DNA of 64,000 nt, from the NCBI GenBank assembly GCA_030530775.1, contig JAUMUG010000001.1, positions 372,001 through 436,000 on the forward strand. Reading direction: 5' to 3'. This stretch comes from Lautropia sp. Lineage in GTDB: Bacteria; Pseudomonadota; Gammaproteobacteria; Burkholderiales; Burkholderiaceae_E. The number at the start of each line of letters is the position of its first letter. Position 1 is the stretch's first letter. Below, in pieces: positions 39,228 through 48,400 of this stretch. The position numbers and the translations under genes are program-made. The notes under the pieces are model-generated. The model had not been told where the DNA came from, made no database searches, and was given only the letters and a program-made list of their open reading frames with translations.

Positions 39228-40979
39228 TCATTCGTTGGTGACGCCCAGTACTTCTTCGATGGTGGTCAGCCCCTGCTTGACCTTGATCAGGCCGGAAGTG
39301 CGCAGATCGTTGACACCCTCGCGTTTGGCCTGAGCGGCTATTTCCATCGCGTTGCCCGAGCTCAGGATGATTTTCTGGATTTCCTCGGAAATCGGCATCA
39401 CCTGGTAGATGCCGACCCGGCCCTTGTAGCCCGAGCCATTGCAGCGGTCGCAGCCGACGGCCTTGTACGGCCGCCACGAACCGTCCAGATCGTCTTCACT
39501 GAAGCCGGCCGCCAGCAGTGTGTCGTCGTCCAGATCGACCGGCTGCTTGCAGGTGCACAGCCGGCGCGCCAGACGCTGTGCCGTGATCAGGATCACCGAC
39601 GAGGCGATGTTGAAAGGCGCCACGCCCATGTTCATCAGACGGGTCAATGTGGTCGGCGCATCGTTGGTGTGCAGCGTCGACATCACCATATGACCGGTCT
39701 GAGCGGCTTTGATGGCGATGTCGGCCGTCTCCAGGTCCCGGATCTCACCGACCATGATGATGTCCGGATCCTGACGCAGAAAGGACTTCAGCGCGGCCGA
39801 GAAAGTCAGGCCCGCCTTGTCGTTGACGTTGACCTGATTGATGCCGGGCAGGTTGATCTCGGCGGGGTCCTCGGCGGTGGCGATGTTGACGCCGGGCTGG
39901 TTCAGGATATTCAGACAGGTATAGAGTGACACCGTCTTGCCCGAACCGGTCGGGCCGGTCACCAGCACCATGCCATAGGGACGCTGCACCGCATTCAGCA
40001 GCGCTTCCTTCTGGTCCGGGTCGTAGCCGAGCGCATCGATGCCGAGCTTGGCCGACGACGGGTCCAGAATACGCATCACGATTTTTTCACCGAACAGTGT
40101 CGGCAGCGTCGAAACCCGGAAATCGATGGCACGGTTGTTCGAGATGAGCAGCTTCATCCGGCCATCCTGTGGCACACGCTTTTCCGAAATGTCCAGACGC
40201 GAAATGACCTTGATGCGCGAGGCGAGCTTGTCCTTGATCACCAGTGGCGGCTGGGTGATCTCGCGCAGTTCGCCATCGACCCGGAAGCGGATCCGGTAGA
40301 ACTTTTCGTAGGGCTCGAAGTGGATATCCGAGGCACCACCCTGGATCGCATCCATCAGCACCTTCTGCAGGAAGCGGACGATCGGCGCATCGTCGACATC
40401 GGCATTGTCTTCCAGCGCCACCGCCCCTTCGGGTAGGCCGTTCTCGTCTTCCAGTGTCTCGCCGATCAGCTCGGCCAGCTTGTCGGCCGTGCTCTGATCC
40501 AGGTTCTTGATCAGCTTGGTCAGCTTGTGGTGCTCGACCACGATCGGGTCGATGATCGCCTGTTGCTGGAACTTGACCCGCTCGATCGCCTGATGATCGG
40601 TCGGATCGGACAGCAGCACCGACAGCCGGTTGCCGCGGCGCAGCAGTGGGATGATCCGGGTTTCGGCCAGCAGCTTGCGGTCGATCTGGTCGAGCGGCAG
40701 GATGCTGAAATCCAGCGCCGCCAGATCCATCAGCGGGGTACCGAAGGTCTCTGCCAGAAAGTGCGCCAGCTTCAGCGGCGGAATCAGCTTGGCGTTCAGC
40801 ACCAGCTCGTCGAGCAGATGCCCATCCTCGGTGGCCGAGGCCTTGGTGTGCAGTTCGCGCGCCTGCTCGGGCGTCAGCATCTTGTGCTGGATCAGTACCC
40901 GTGCCAGCCCCGGCAATGTGACGGCATCGCCCCTGTCGGAACGCTCGGTCTTTGCGGTCGATGGTTGAAGTGCGGACAC
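39228..40979 (-). CDS. pilB: type IV pilus assembly ATPase PilB
   Basis: A hexameric extension motor of the GspE family. Walker A is GPTGSGKTVSLYT, the Asp and His boxes are present, Walker B is GEIRDLETA and the tetracysteine zinc motif is made of CTC and CDRC. The N-terminal GspE-N domain (about residues 20-150) is complete. Length is 583. A perfect 18-bp palindrome lies 25 bp upstream of the start (41004-41021). Start ATG 40979; the next ATG candidates are inside the N-domain. Confidence 0.94.
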   Translation of the reverse strand: MSALQPSTAKTERSDRGDAVTLPGLARVLIQHKMLTPEQARELHTKASATEDGHLLDELVLNAKLIPPLKLAHFLAETFGTPLMDLAALDFSILPLDQIDRKLLAETRIIPLLRRGNRLSVLLSDPTDHQAIERVKFQQQAIIDPIVVEHHKLTKLIKNLDQSTADKLAELIGETLEDENGLPEGAVALEDNADVDDAPIVRFLQKVLMDAIQGGASDIHFEPYEKFYRIRFRVDGELREITQPPLVIKDKLASRIKVISRLDISEKRVPQDGRMKLLISNNRAIDFRVSTLPTLFGEKIVMRILDPSSAKLGIDALGYDPDQKEALLNAVQRPYGMVLVTGPTGSGKTVSLYTCLNILNQPGVNIATAEDPAEINLPGINQVNVNDKAGLTFSAALKSFLRQDPDIIMVGEIRDLETADIAIKAAQTGHMVMSTLHTNDAPTTLTRLMNMGVAPFNIASSVILITAQRLARRLCTCKQPVDLDDDTLLAAGFSEDDLDGSWRPYKAVGCDRCNGSGYKGRVGIYQVMPISEEIQKIILSSGNAMEIAAQAKREGVNDLRTSGLIKVKQGLTTIEEVLGVTNE

Positions 40980-41003
40980 GGGGATCGAAACCTCACAGAA
41001 ACA

Positions 41004-41021
41004 GATGGGAACGTTCCCATC
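41004..41021. promoter_or_regulatory. 18-bp perfect palindrome upstream of pilB
   Basis: GATGGGAACGTTCCCATC is an uninterrupted perfect palindrome 25 bp before the pilB start. Its AACGTT core and symmetric G/C arms resemble operators of dimeric regulators such as LacI-family proteins. There is no loop and no T-run, so it is not a terminator. No regulator gene of that family is in the window. Confidence 0.55.
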
Positions 41022-41115
41022 AGTGTGCCGTGAGGCGGCCGGCTCCGCATCAATCGCGAGGCCGGCATCTGTCGGACGGACAGTCTCCGTTTACAAACGG
41101 TGGCGGGATGTCGCC

Positions 41116-42078
41116 TCAGTCCTCACCGAACAGCTCTTCGAACAGCGATGCCGGCGGCACGAAGAACAGCACGCCGGTGACGGCGCGACTGAAGTCCAGC
41201 AGCCGGTCGTAGTTGCCCGGGGGGTTGCCGATGAACATGTTGCTCAGCATCTTCTCGGTCACGGCCGGGTTGCGGGCATAACCAATGAAGAAAGTGCCGT
41301 ACTCATTGCGCGATGGATTGCCGAACGGCAGGTTGGCGCGGAGGATCGGTTGCTCGACGCCGTTTTCGTCCTCGATCACATTCAGCGCGATGTGCGAATT
41401 GGCGGGCTTCTCCTCATCGCTCATCTCGCGGTCATCGTACTTGGTGCGGCCGATCACCTTCTCCTGCTCGGCCACCGTCAGCGCGTTCCAGGCGCTCATG
41501 TCGTGCAGATACTTCTGCACGATCACATAGCTGCCGCCGGCAAAGTGCGGATCTTCGTCGCCGACCAGCGCTGCCTCGGCTGCCTCGTCACCTTCCGGGT
41601 TTTCGGTGCCATCGACGAAGCCGATCATGCTGCGCGCATCGAAATAGCGGAAGCCGTGCACCTCATCGACCGGAACCACCGCGTCACCCAGCAGGTTGCT
41701 GAGCTGCATGGCCAACTCGAAACAGGCGTCGGTGCGGTTGGCCCGGATGTGGAACAACAGATCACCGGGCGTGGCGGGCGCGGTGTGTTTGTCACCCTCG
41801 AATTCTTTGAAAGGGTGCAGATGTGCCGGCCGGGGCCGGCCTGGAAACAACTTGTCCCAGGCATCGGAGGCCACGCCTATCACACAGCTCAGCCCGGCAT
41901 CCGGATGGCGGTGGTTCAGGCTGCGTTCCAGCGCGGGCAGCCCGCCCAGTGTTTCGCAGACGTGCCGGGTGGCATTCTTGGCGGCGGCCAGTGACATCAC
42001 GATGAACATCGCGGCCTGACCGGTACCCTGAACCACGGGCTGCGGCGAGGCGGTATCGGGGGTCTGAGAATCAGTCAT
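41116..42078 (-). CDS. Dyp-type peroxidase (YfeX-like)
   Basis: A heme peroxidase of the dye-decolorising family. The GXXDG motif is in MIGFVDGTENPEG, and a likely proximal-His region lies in NSHIALNVI. The C-terminal FFIGYARNPAV and LDFSRAVTGVLFFVP segments are typical of the YfeX group. ATG 42078 gives 320 residues, which is normal; no Tat or Sec signal is visible, so it is cytoplasmic. The frame is open back to 42249 without similarity. It is divergent from narK1. Confidence 0.9.
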   Translation of the reverse strand: MTDSQTPDTASPQPVVQGTGQAAMFIVMSLAAAKNATRHVCETLGGLPALERSLNHRHPDAGLSCVIGVASDAWDKLFPGRPRPAHLHPFKEFEGDKHTAPATPGDLLFHIRANRTDACFELAMQLSNLLGDAVVPVDEVHGFRYFDARSMIGFVDGTENPEGDEAAEAALVGDEDPHFAGGSYVIVQKYLHDMSAWNALTVAEQEKVIGRTKYDDREMSDEEKPANSHIALNVIEDENGVEQPILRANLPFGNPSRNEYGTFFIGYARNPAVTEKMLSNMFIGNPPGNYDRLLDFSRAVTGVLFFVPPASLFEELFGED

Positions 42079-42502
42079 GGTGAAAACGTGCGAAAAAAGA
42101 AAGAGGTCGATCGGACAGCCGGGCGGATCGTCCGTTTCGCTCACGCGGGCCACGGCGCATTCCCTGGTTGACACCGGCGCAGGCACAACGGGGGATGACG
42201 GCTCGGCGGGTCGAGCTTGAACAGGACCGGATGCGGTCGATGTGCCCATTGTAGACAGGCATAAGGGCTATGTAAGCAAATCTGCCAATTCCATTGCCGA
42301 CGACGGTGGCGCTGAGACCTGCCGAACTCAAACCACTGACGACCCCGGGCAAGCACGACCCGGGGCAAGCTCATCGAGCGCGGATAGTTCCGTCGAACTA
42401 GGTCTACTGACGCCATGGTCTTCCTCTACAGAGGAATGGGCGTGCCTGCGTAACGAATCTAGATTCATGTAAGAAAAGTTGAGATCGGAGGCAGCCGTCA
42501 TC
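42079..42502. other. 424-bp divergent region between the Dyp peroxidase and narK1
   Basis: It contains three symmetric elements: a hairpin CCCCGGG (42343-42349) with CCCGGGG (42359-42365), a NarL-like site (42421-42436) and the palindrome GAATCTAGATTC (42455-42466). No gene is supported. No convincing FNR/Anr site (TTGAT-N4-ATCAA) was found by eye. Confidence 0.5.
42421..42436. promoter_or_regulatory. near-consensus NarL 7-2-7 site upstream of narK1
   Basis: TTCCTCT-AC-AGAGGAA is a perfect inverted repeat with a 2-bp centre, the tail-to-tail 7-2-7 layout of NarL heptamers (TACYYMT). Each half matches 6 of 7 positions; only position 2 (T for A) differs. It lies 66 bp before the narK1 ATG, and narXL are encoded downstream. 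Confidence 0.6.
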
Positions 42503-43780
42503 ATGGCCGAGCAAGCAGTGAGCAGAGACGTTCCCAAGGGAGCTTATTCGGTACTGGTTTCCAGTACTTTTGCGTTCACTATCTGTTTTGCCATCTGGAT
42601 GATGTTTGCCGTGCTCGGCATCCCGATCAAGGAGCAGTTGGATCTGAATGAAACCCAGTTCGGCCTGTTGACCGCCATGCCGGTGCTGACCGGCTCGATC
42701 GTGCGGGTACCGCTGGGCATCTGGACCGATCGCTATGGCGGCCGCATCGTGTTTTTTCTGTTGATGCTCTCGACCGTGGTACCGATCTGGTTGATGAGCT
42801 ACGCGACCGAATATTGGCATTTTCTCGGGCTGTCGCTGTTCGTCGGCCTGGCGGGGGGATCGTTCTCGGTCGGCACTCCTTATGTGGCGCGCTGGTTCCC
42901 GCGTGACCGGCAGGGCATGGCGATGGGGGTTTTCGGCGCCGGCAACTCCGGTTCGGCCATCACCAAGTTCGTTGCGCCTGCACTGATCGCCGCCGCCGGC
43001 GGCGCCTGGGAGATCGTGCCGAAGGTGTTCTCGGCGGCGATGCTGGTGACGGCGCTGCTGTTCTGGTTCGGTACGCATACCAATCCGGCGCACAACGTCC
43101 CTTCCTCGGTCTCGATTCGGGCCCAGCTGGCCGTACTGAGTGATCCCCGCGTCTGGCGCTATTGTCAGTATTACTCGGTGGTCTTCGGTGGCTATGTGGC
43201 GCTGGCGCTGTGGATGACCAAGTACTACATCGGCGAATACGGCTTCGACATGGGGCTGGCGGCGCTGCTGGCGGCGTGCTTCTCGTTGCCCGGTGGGGTG
43301 CTGCGCGCCATCGGCGGTTGGATTTCGGACAAGTACGGTGCTTATCGGACCACCTGGTGGGTGATGTGGATCTGCTGGGTCTGTTTCTTCATCCTCAGCT
43401 ATCCGCAGACCGAGATGACGGTCAGTACCGTCGGCGGACCGCAGAACTTTACGATCGGGTTGAACCCCTGGGTTTTCACGGTGCTGCTGTTCGTCGTCGG
43501 CATCGCGACGGCCGTCGGCAAGGCCTCGGTTTTCAAATTCATTTCCGATGATTTCACCGACAACATCGGTGCGGTTTCCGGTGTGGTGGGTCTGGCCGGG
43601 GGGCTGGGGGGCTTCCTGCTGCCGATCCTGTTCGGTATCGCCGTCGATCTGACCGGCATCCGTTCCAGCTGCTTCATGCTGCTCTACGGGACGGTCTGCA
43701 TCAGCCTCGTCTGGATGCATTTCAGTTTCCGTGAACGCCGCGAAACACCGAACCAGGAGACTGAGGCCGCATCGACCTAG
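42503..43780 (+). CDS. narK1: nitrate/nitrite transporter NarK1 type (MFS)
   Basis: A 425-residue major facilitator with twelve hydrophobic segments. The MFS motif after helix 2 (GIWTDRYGGR) and the nitrate signature GLAGGSFSVGTPYVARWFP are typical of the NarK1 group, thought to import nitrate with protons. GGAGG lies 11 bp before ATG 42503; an in-frame TTG at 42479 lacks a site. It heads the nitrate module. A second, NarK2-like transporter follows after 214 bp, so uptake and exchange roles are probably divided between the two. Confidence 0.92.
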   Translation: MAEQAVSRDVPKGAYSVLVSSTFAFTICFAIWMMFAVLGIPIKEQLDLNETQFGLLTAMPVLTGSIVRVPLGIWTDRYGGRIVFFLLMLSTVVPIWLMSYATEYWHFLGLSLFVGLAGGSFSVGTPYVARWFPRDRQGMAMGVFGAGNSGSAITKFVAPALIAAAGGAWEIVPKVFSAAMLVTALLFWFGTHTNPAHNVPSSVSIRAQLAVLSDPRVWRYCQYYSVVFGGYVALALWMTKYYIGEYGFDMGLAALLAACFSLPGGVLRAIGGWISDKYGAYRTTWWVMWICWVCFFILSYPQTEMTVSTVGGPQNFTIGLNPWVFTVLLFVVGIATAVGKASVFKFISDDFTDNIGAVSGVVGLAGGLGGFLLPILFGIAVDLTGIRSSCFMLLYGTVCISLVWMHFSFRERRETPNQETEAAST

Positions 43781-43994
43781 GCGCGTGGTGAGTGGAAATC
43801 GCGAAGCTGGAACCCGTATCACCGGGTGCGGCCGGGGCGCAGCCGGCGATCTGTCCGGGGACGGGCTTCCGTACGAGGGATGCCGTACCGATGAACGCGG
43901 GACGCCCGGGTACGGGCGGGTACCGAAACCGGAGGTCGAGGAAGTGTGCCACGGCGCTGGCCGATGTGTGCATGTCGACAAGGAGGCAAAGACT

Positions 43995-45377
43995 ATGTCA
44001 TCACATGTGCTTGAACGCTGGGAGCCGGAAAATCCGGAATTCTGGCGTACCACCGGCGCTCGCATCGCCAACCGGAATCTGTGGATTTCGATTCCGGCGC
44101 TGATGCTTGCTTTCAGCGTCTGGATGCTGTGGAGCGTGGTGGTCGTCAATCTGGACAAGGTCGGTTTCGATCTGACGAAGAATCAGATGTTCTGGCTGAC
44201 GGCAATGCCGGCGCTGTCCGGCGCGACGCTGCGGATTTTCTACAGCTTTCTGGTCCCGATCTTCGGAGGCCGGCGTTGGACGGCATTCTCGACATTCAGC
44301 CTGATGGTTCCGGCCGTCGGCATGGGCTTTGCGTTGCAGGACCCCTCCACCAGCTATGGCATGCTGCTGGTTCTGGCTCTGCTCTGCGGGCTGGGAGGCG
44401 GCAATTTCAGCTCCAGCATGGCCAACATCAGCTTCTTTTTTCCGAAAGCCAAAAAGGGCATGGCCACCGGGCTGAATGCAGGCATCGGCAACCTGGGCGT
44501 CAGCTTGACACAGTTCGTGGTGCCGCTGGTGATCGGCGGCGCGATGATCGGCGTGGGTGGTGAAGGCTTGAGCTTCACCGCGGCCGATGGCAGTCAGCAG
44601 ACGCTTTGGCTGCAGAACGCCGGCTTCGTCTGGGTGCCGTTCATAGCCTTGTCGTCGCTGGCCGCCTGGTTCGGCATGAACGACATTGCCGACGCCAAGG
44701 CTTCCTTTTCCGATCAGGCCGTCATCTTCAGGCGCAGGCACAACTGGCTGATGTGCTGGCTCTATATCGGCACCTTCGGTTCCTTCATCGGATTCTCGGC
44801 GGGGCTGGCACTGCTGACCAAATCTCAGTTTCCGGATGTCGATCCGACGCAGTATGCCTTTCTGGGCCCGCTGGTGGGTGCTCTGACGCGGCCGGTGGGC
44901 GGCTGGATCTCGGACAAGCTGGGCGGAGCCACCGTCACCTTCTGGACCTTTGCGCTGATGGTGCTGGCCGTTCTGGGTGTGATGTTCTGTCTGCCGAGCG
45001 AAAGCAGCGCCGGGTCCTTTCCCGGTTTTCTGGCGATGTTCATCGCATTGTTCGCGTTGACCGGCATCGGCAATGGATCGACCTTCCGGATGATTCCGGT
45101 GATCTTTTTGACCGAAAGACAGCGTGCGGCCGCCGACACACCCGACGCACAGCGCCAGGCGGTGCTCGATGGCAACAAGGAAGCGGCGGCGGTACTGGGT
45201 TTTTCCGGCGCGATCGGTGCTTATGGTGGCTTTTTCATTCCGAAGAGCTTCGGCACCTCTCTGGAAATGACGGGCAGTGTCGATGCGGCCTTGATCGGCT
45301 TCATCGTGTTCTATCTGAGCTGCCTGCTGATCACCTGGTGGTATTACGCCCGCAAGAACGCGGAAATGCCCTGTTGA
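43995..45377 (+). CDS. narK2: nitrate/nitrite antiporter NarK2 type (MFS)
   Basis: A 460-residue major facilitator with about twelve helices. The N-terminal sequence WRTTGARIANRNLWISIP and the GLGGGNFSSSMANISFFFP nitrate signature match the E. coli NarK/NarK2 group that exchanges nitrite for nitrate. AAGGAGG at 43979-43985 fixes ATG 43995. The frame is open back to 43731 without similarity. narG starts 75 bp later. NarK1/NarK2 pairs upstream of narG are known in denitrifying proteobacteria. Confidence 0.92.
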   Translation: MSSHVLERWEPENPEFWRTTGARIANRNLWISIPALMLAFSVWMLWSVVVVNLDKVGFDLTKNQMFWLTAMPALSGATLRIFYSFLVPIFGGRRWTAFSTFSLMVPAVGMGFALQDPSTSYGMLLVLALLCGLGGGNFSSSMANISFFFPKAKKGMATGLNAGIGNLGVSLTQFVVPLVIGGAMIGVGGEGLSFTAADGSQQTLWLQNAGFVWVPFIALSSLAAWFGMNDIADAKASFSDQAVIFRRRHNWLMCWLYIGTFGSFIGFSAGLALLTKSQFPDVDPTQYAFLGPLVGALTRPVGGWISDKLGGATVTFWTFALMVLAVLGVMFCLPSESSAGSFPGFLAMFIALFALTGIGNGSTFRMIPVIFLTERQRAAADTPDAQRQAVLDGNKEAAAVLGFSGAIGAYGGFFIPKSFGTSLEMTGSVDAALIGFIVFYLSCLLITWWYYARKNAEMPC

Positions 45378-45452
45378 GGGGGCGCTGAGATATCGATGAG
45401 TTTTTTCTGGCTGGCATCAGCCAGCCACGAAGCAGAAGGGAAGGAGCCAACG

Positions 45453-48400
45453 ATGAGTCATTTTCTGGATCGGTTGAAATTTCTGTCCCGGGTCCGTTCG
45501 ACGTTCTCTGCCGGCCATGGCGCGGTGGTCGATGAGGACCGGCAGTGGGAAAACGCCTACCGCTCGCGCTGGCAGCACGACAAGATCGTGCGTTCGACCC
45601 ACGGGGTCAACTGTACGGGTTCGTGCAGCTGGAAGATCTATGTCAAGAGTGGCCTGATCACCTGGGAAACCCAGCAGACCGACTACCCGCGTACCCGGTC
45701 CGATCTGCCGAATCACGAGCCGCGCGGCTGTCCGCGCGGAGCTTCCTACAGTTGGTATGTATATTCGGCCCAGCGGGTCAAATATCCGATGATACGGGGC
45801 CGGCTGATGGAGATGTGGCGAGAGGCGCGCAAGACCATGGATCCGATCAGCGCCTGGGAATCGATCAGTCAGGATCCGGAAAAGGCGCGTCAGTACAAAA
45901 GCGTTCGTGGCCTGGGTGGTTTCGTGCGGGCCGACTGGGACACGGCCACCGAAATGATCGTGGCCGCCAATGCGCTGACCATCAAGAAGTACGGACCCGA
46001 TCGCATCATCGGTTTTTCGCCGATTCCGGCGATGTCGATGATCAGCTATGCCTCGGGCGCGCGCTATCTGAATCTGATCGGTGGTGTCTGCCTGAGTTTT
46101 TATGACTGGTACTGTGATCTGCCGCCGGCCAGCCCCCAGGTCTGGGGTGAACAGACCGATGTGCCGGAATCCGCCGACTGGTACAACTCGGCCTATCTGC
46201 TGGTCTGGGGGTCCAACGTGCCAATGACGCGCACGCCGGACGCACATTTCTATACGGAGGTGCGCTACAAGGGCACCAAGACGGTGGCGGTTTCGTCGGA
46301 TTTTGGCGAGATGGTCAAGTTCGGCGACATCTGGTTGGCACCGAAGCAGGGCACCGATGCGGCCCTGGCGATGGCGATGGGCCATGTGGTGCTGACCGAG
46401 TTCCACCGCGATCGTCCTTCGCCCTATTTCACCCGCTATGTCAAGCAGTACACCGATATGCCGATGCTGGTGACGCTGAAGGAGAAGGACGGCTGGCTGG
46501 TGCCGGATTACTTCCTGCGTGCCTCTCATCTGCCCGAAGCACTGGGCGAAACCAACAACCCCGAATGGAAGACGGTACAGGTCGATACGGCCTCGAACGA
46601 ATTGGTGGTGCCCAACGGAACCATCGGCTTTCGTTGGGGGGAGAACGAGGCCGGGACCGGCAAGGCCGGCCGCTGGAATCTGGAAATGCGCAACGGCGGC
46701 AGCGGCGCCGAGGTCGATCCGCGGCTGAGCCTGAAGGACGTGCACGACGAGATCGTGACGGTCGGCTTCAATTATTTTGCCGGCGAGTCGCGCAGCGAGC
46801 TGATCGGCCGCAAGGTGCCGGCACGCCGTGTGAAGTTGGCCGATGGTGGCACGGCGCTGGTGGCCACCGTCTATGATCTGCAGATGGCCCACTATGGCGT
46901 CGATCAGGGACTGGGCGACGAGAACGTCGCCAAATCCTATGACGATGACGTGCCCTATACGCCCGCCTGGCAGCAGAAGTACACCACCGTGCCGCCCGAA
47001 CTGGTGACACAGGTGGCACGCGAGTTCGCTCAGAATGCGCACGAGACCACCGGTCGCAGCATGGTGATTCTGGGCGCCGGGCTCAATCACTGGTTCCATA
47101 CCGACATGGCCTATCGCGGCATCATCAATTTGCTGATGATGTGCGGCTGTATCGGCCAGAGCGGCGGTGGCTGGTGCCATTACGTGGGTCAGGAAAAACT
47201 GCGGCCGCAGTTCGGCTGGGCGCCGCTGACCTTTGCGCTCGACTGGGTTCGTCCGCCGCGCCAGATGAATGGCACCAGTTTCTTTTATGCACACAGCGGC
47301 CAGTGGCGGCACGAAATGCTGCGTGTCGAGGAGATCATGTCGCCTGCGGCCGAAGGGCAGCCGCTGAAGGACATGGCGCTGATCGATCTGAATGCCAAGG
47401 CCGAACGCCTGGGCTGGCTGCCGTCGGCACCGCAGCTCGAAAACAATCCGCTCGACATCTGCGATGCGGCCGAGGCGGCCGGAATGTCGCCGGTCGAGTA
47501 TCTGTGCAACGGACTGAAGAACGGTAGCCTGCGGATGAGTTGCGAGGATCCGGAAAACCCGCGGAATTTCCCACGCAACCTGTTCATTTGGCGCTCGAAT
47601 CTGCTGGGCTCCAGCGGCAAGGGCCACGAATACATGCTGAAGTACCTGCTCGGTACGCAGAATGCAGTGTTTTCGGAAGAGGCCGATGCCGTGCATCCCA
47701 GCGAGGTGCGGGTGCCCGAACGGATGCCCGAAGAGGGAAAGCTCGAGCTGGTGACGGTGATCGATTTCCGGATGAGTACGACCTGTCTTTATGGCGACAT
47801 CGTGCTGCCCGGTGCCACCTGGTACGAGAAGGACGATCTGAACACCTCGGACATGCACCCCTTCATCCATCCGTTGTCCGAGGCGGTGCAGCCGCTGTGG
47901 GAAAGCAAGACCGATTGGGAGATCTACAAACTGCTGGCGCGGCGCTTCAGCGAAATCGCCGGCCCGTATCTGGGCACCCGAAAGGACATCGTGCTGCAGC
48001 CGCTGCTGCACGATACTCCGGCCGAATTGGGCCAGCCTTTCGAGCCGAAGGACTGGAAGAAAGGCGAGTGCGATCTGATTCCCGGCAAGACCGCGCCGAA
48101 CATGGTGGTGGTCGAGCGCAACTACAACGACATCTATCGCAAATACACCTCGGTAGGTCCGTTGCTCGACAAGCTGGGCAATGGTGGTAAGGGCATCACC
48201 TGGAACACCGAGTGCGAGGTGCACGAGATCGGGGATCTGAACAAGCGTGTGCAGGAACCCGGTGTCAGTCAGGGCCGGCCGCGGCTCGATACCGCCATCG
48301 ATGCCGCCGAGATGGTGTTGACCTTTGCGCCCGAAACCAACGGTCATGTGTCGGTCAAGGCTTGGCAGGCGCTCAGCAAGATCACTGGACGCGACCATAC

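Noticed and set aside
41087-41100. Palindrome CCGTTTACAAACGG just after the Dyp peroxidase gene
   Set aside because: As a terminator it would have an impossible 2-nt loop and no T-run; as an operator it has no gene start nearby.
42079-42502. FNR/Anr site for narK1
   Set aside because: No TTGAT-N4-ATCAA-like sequence with at least 8 matches was found by eye, so none is claimed.
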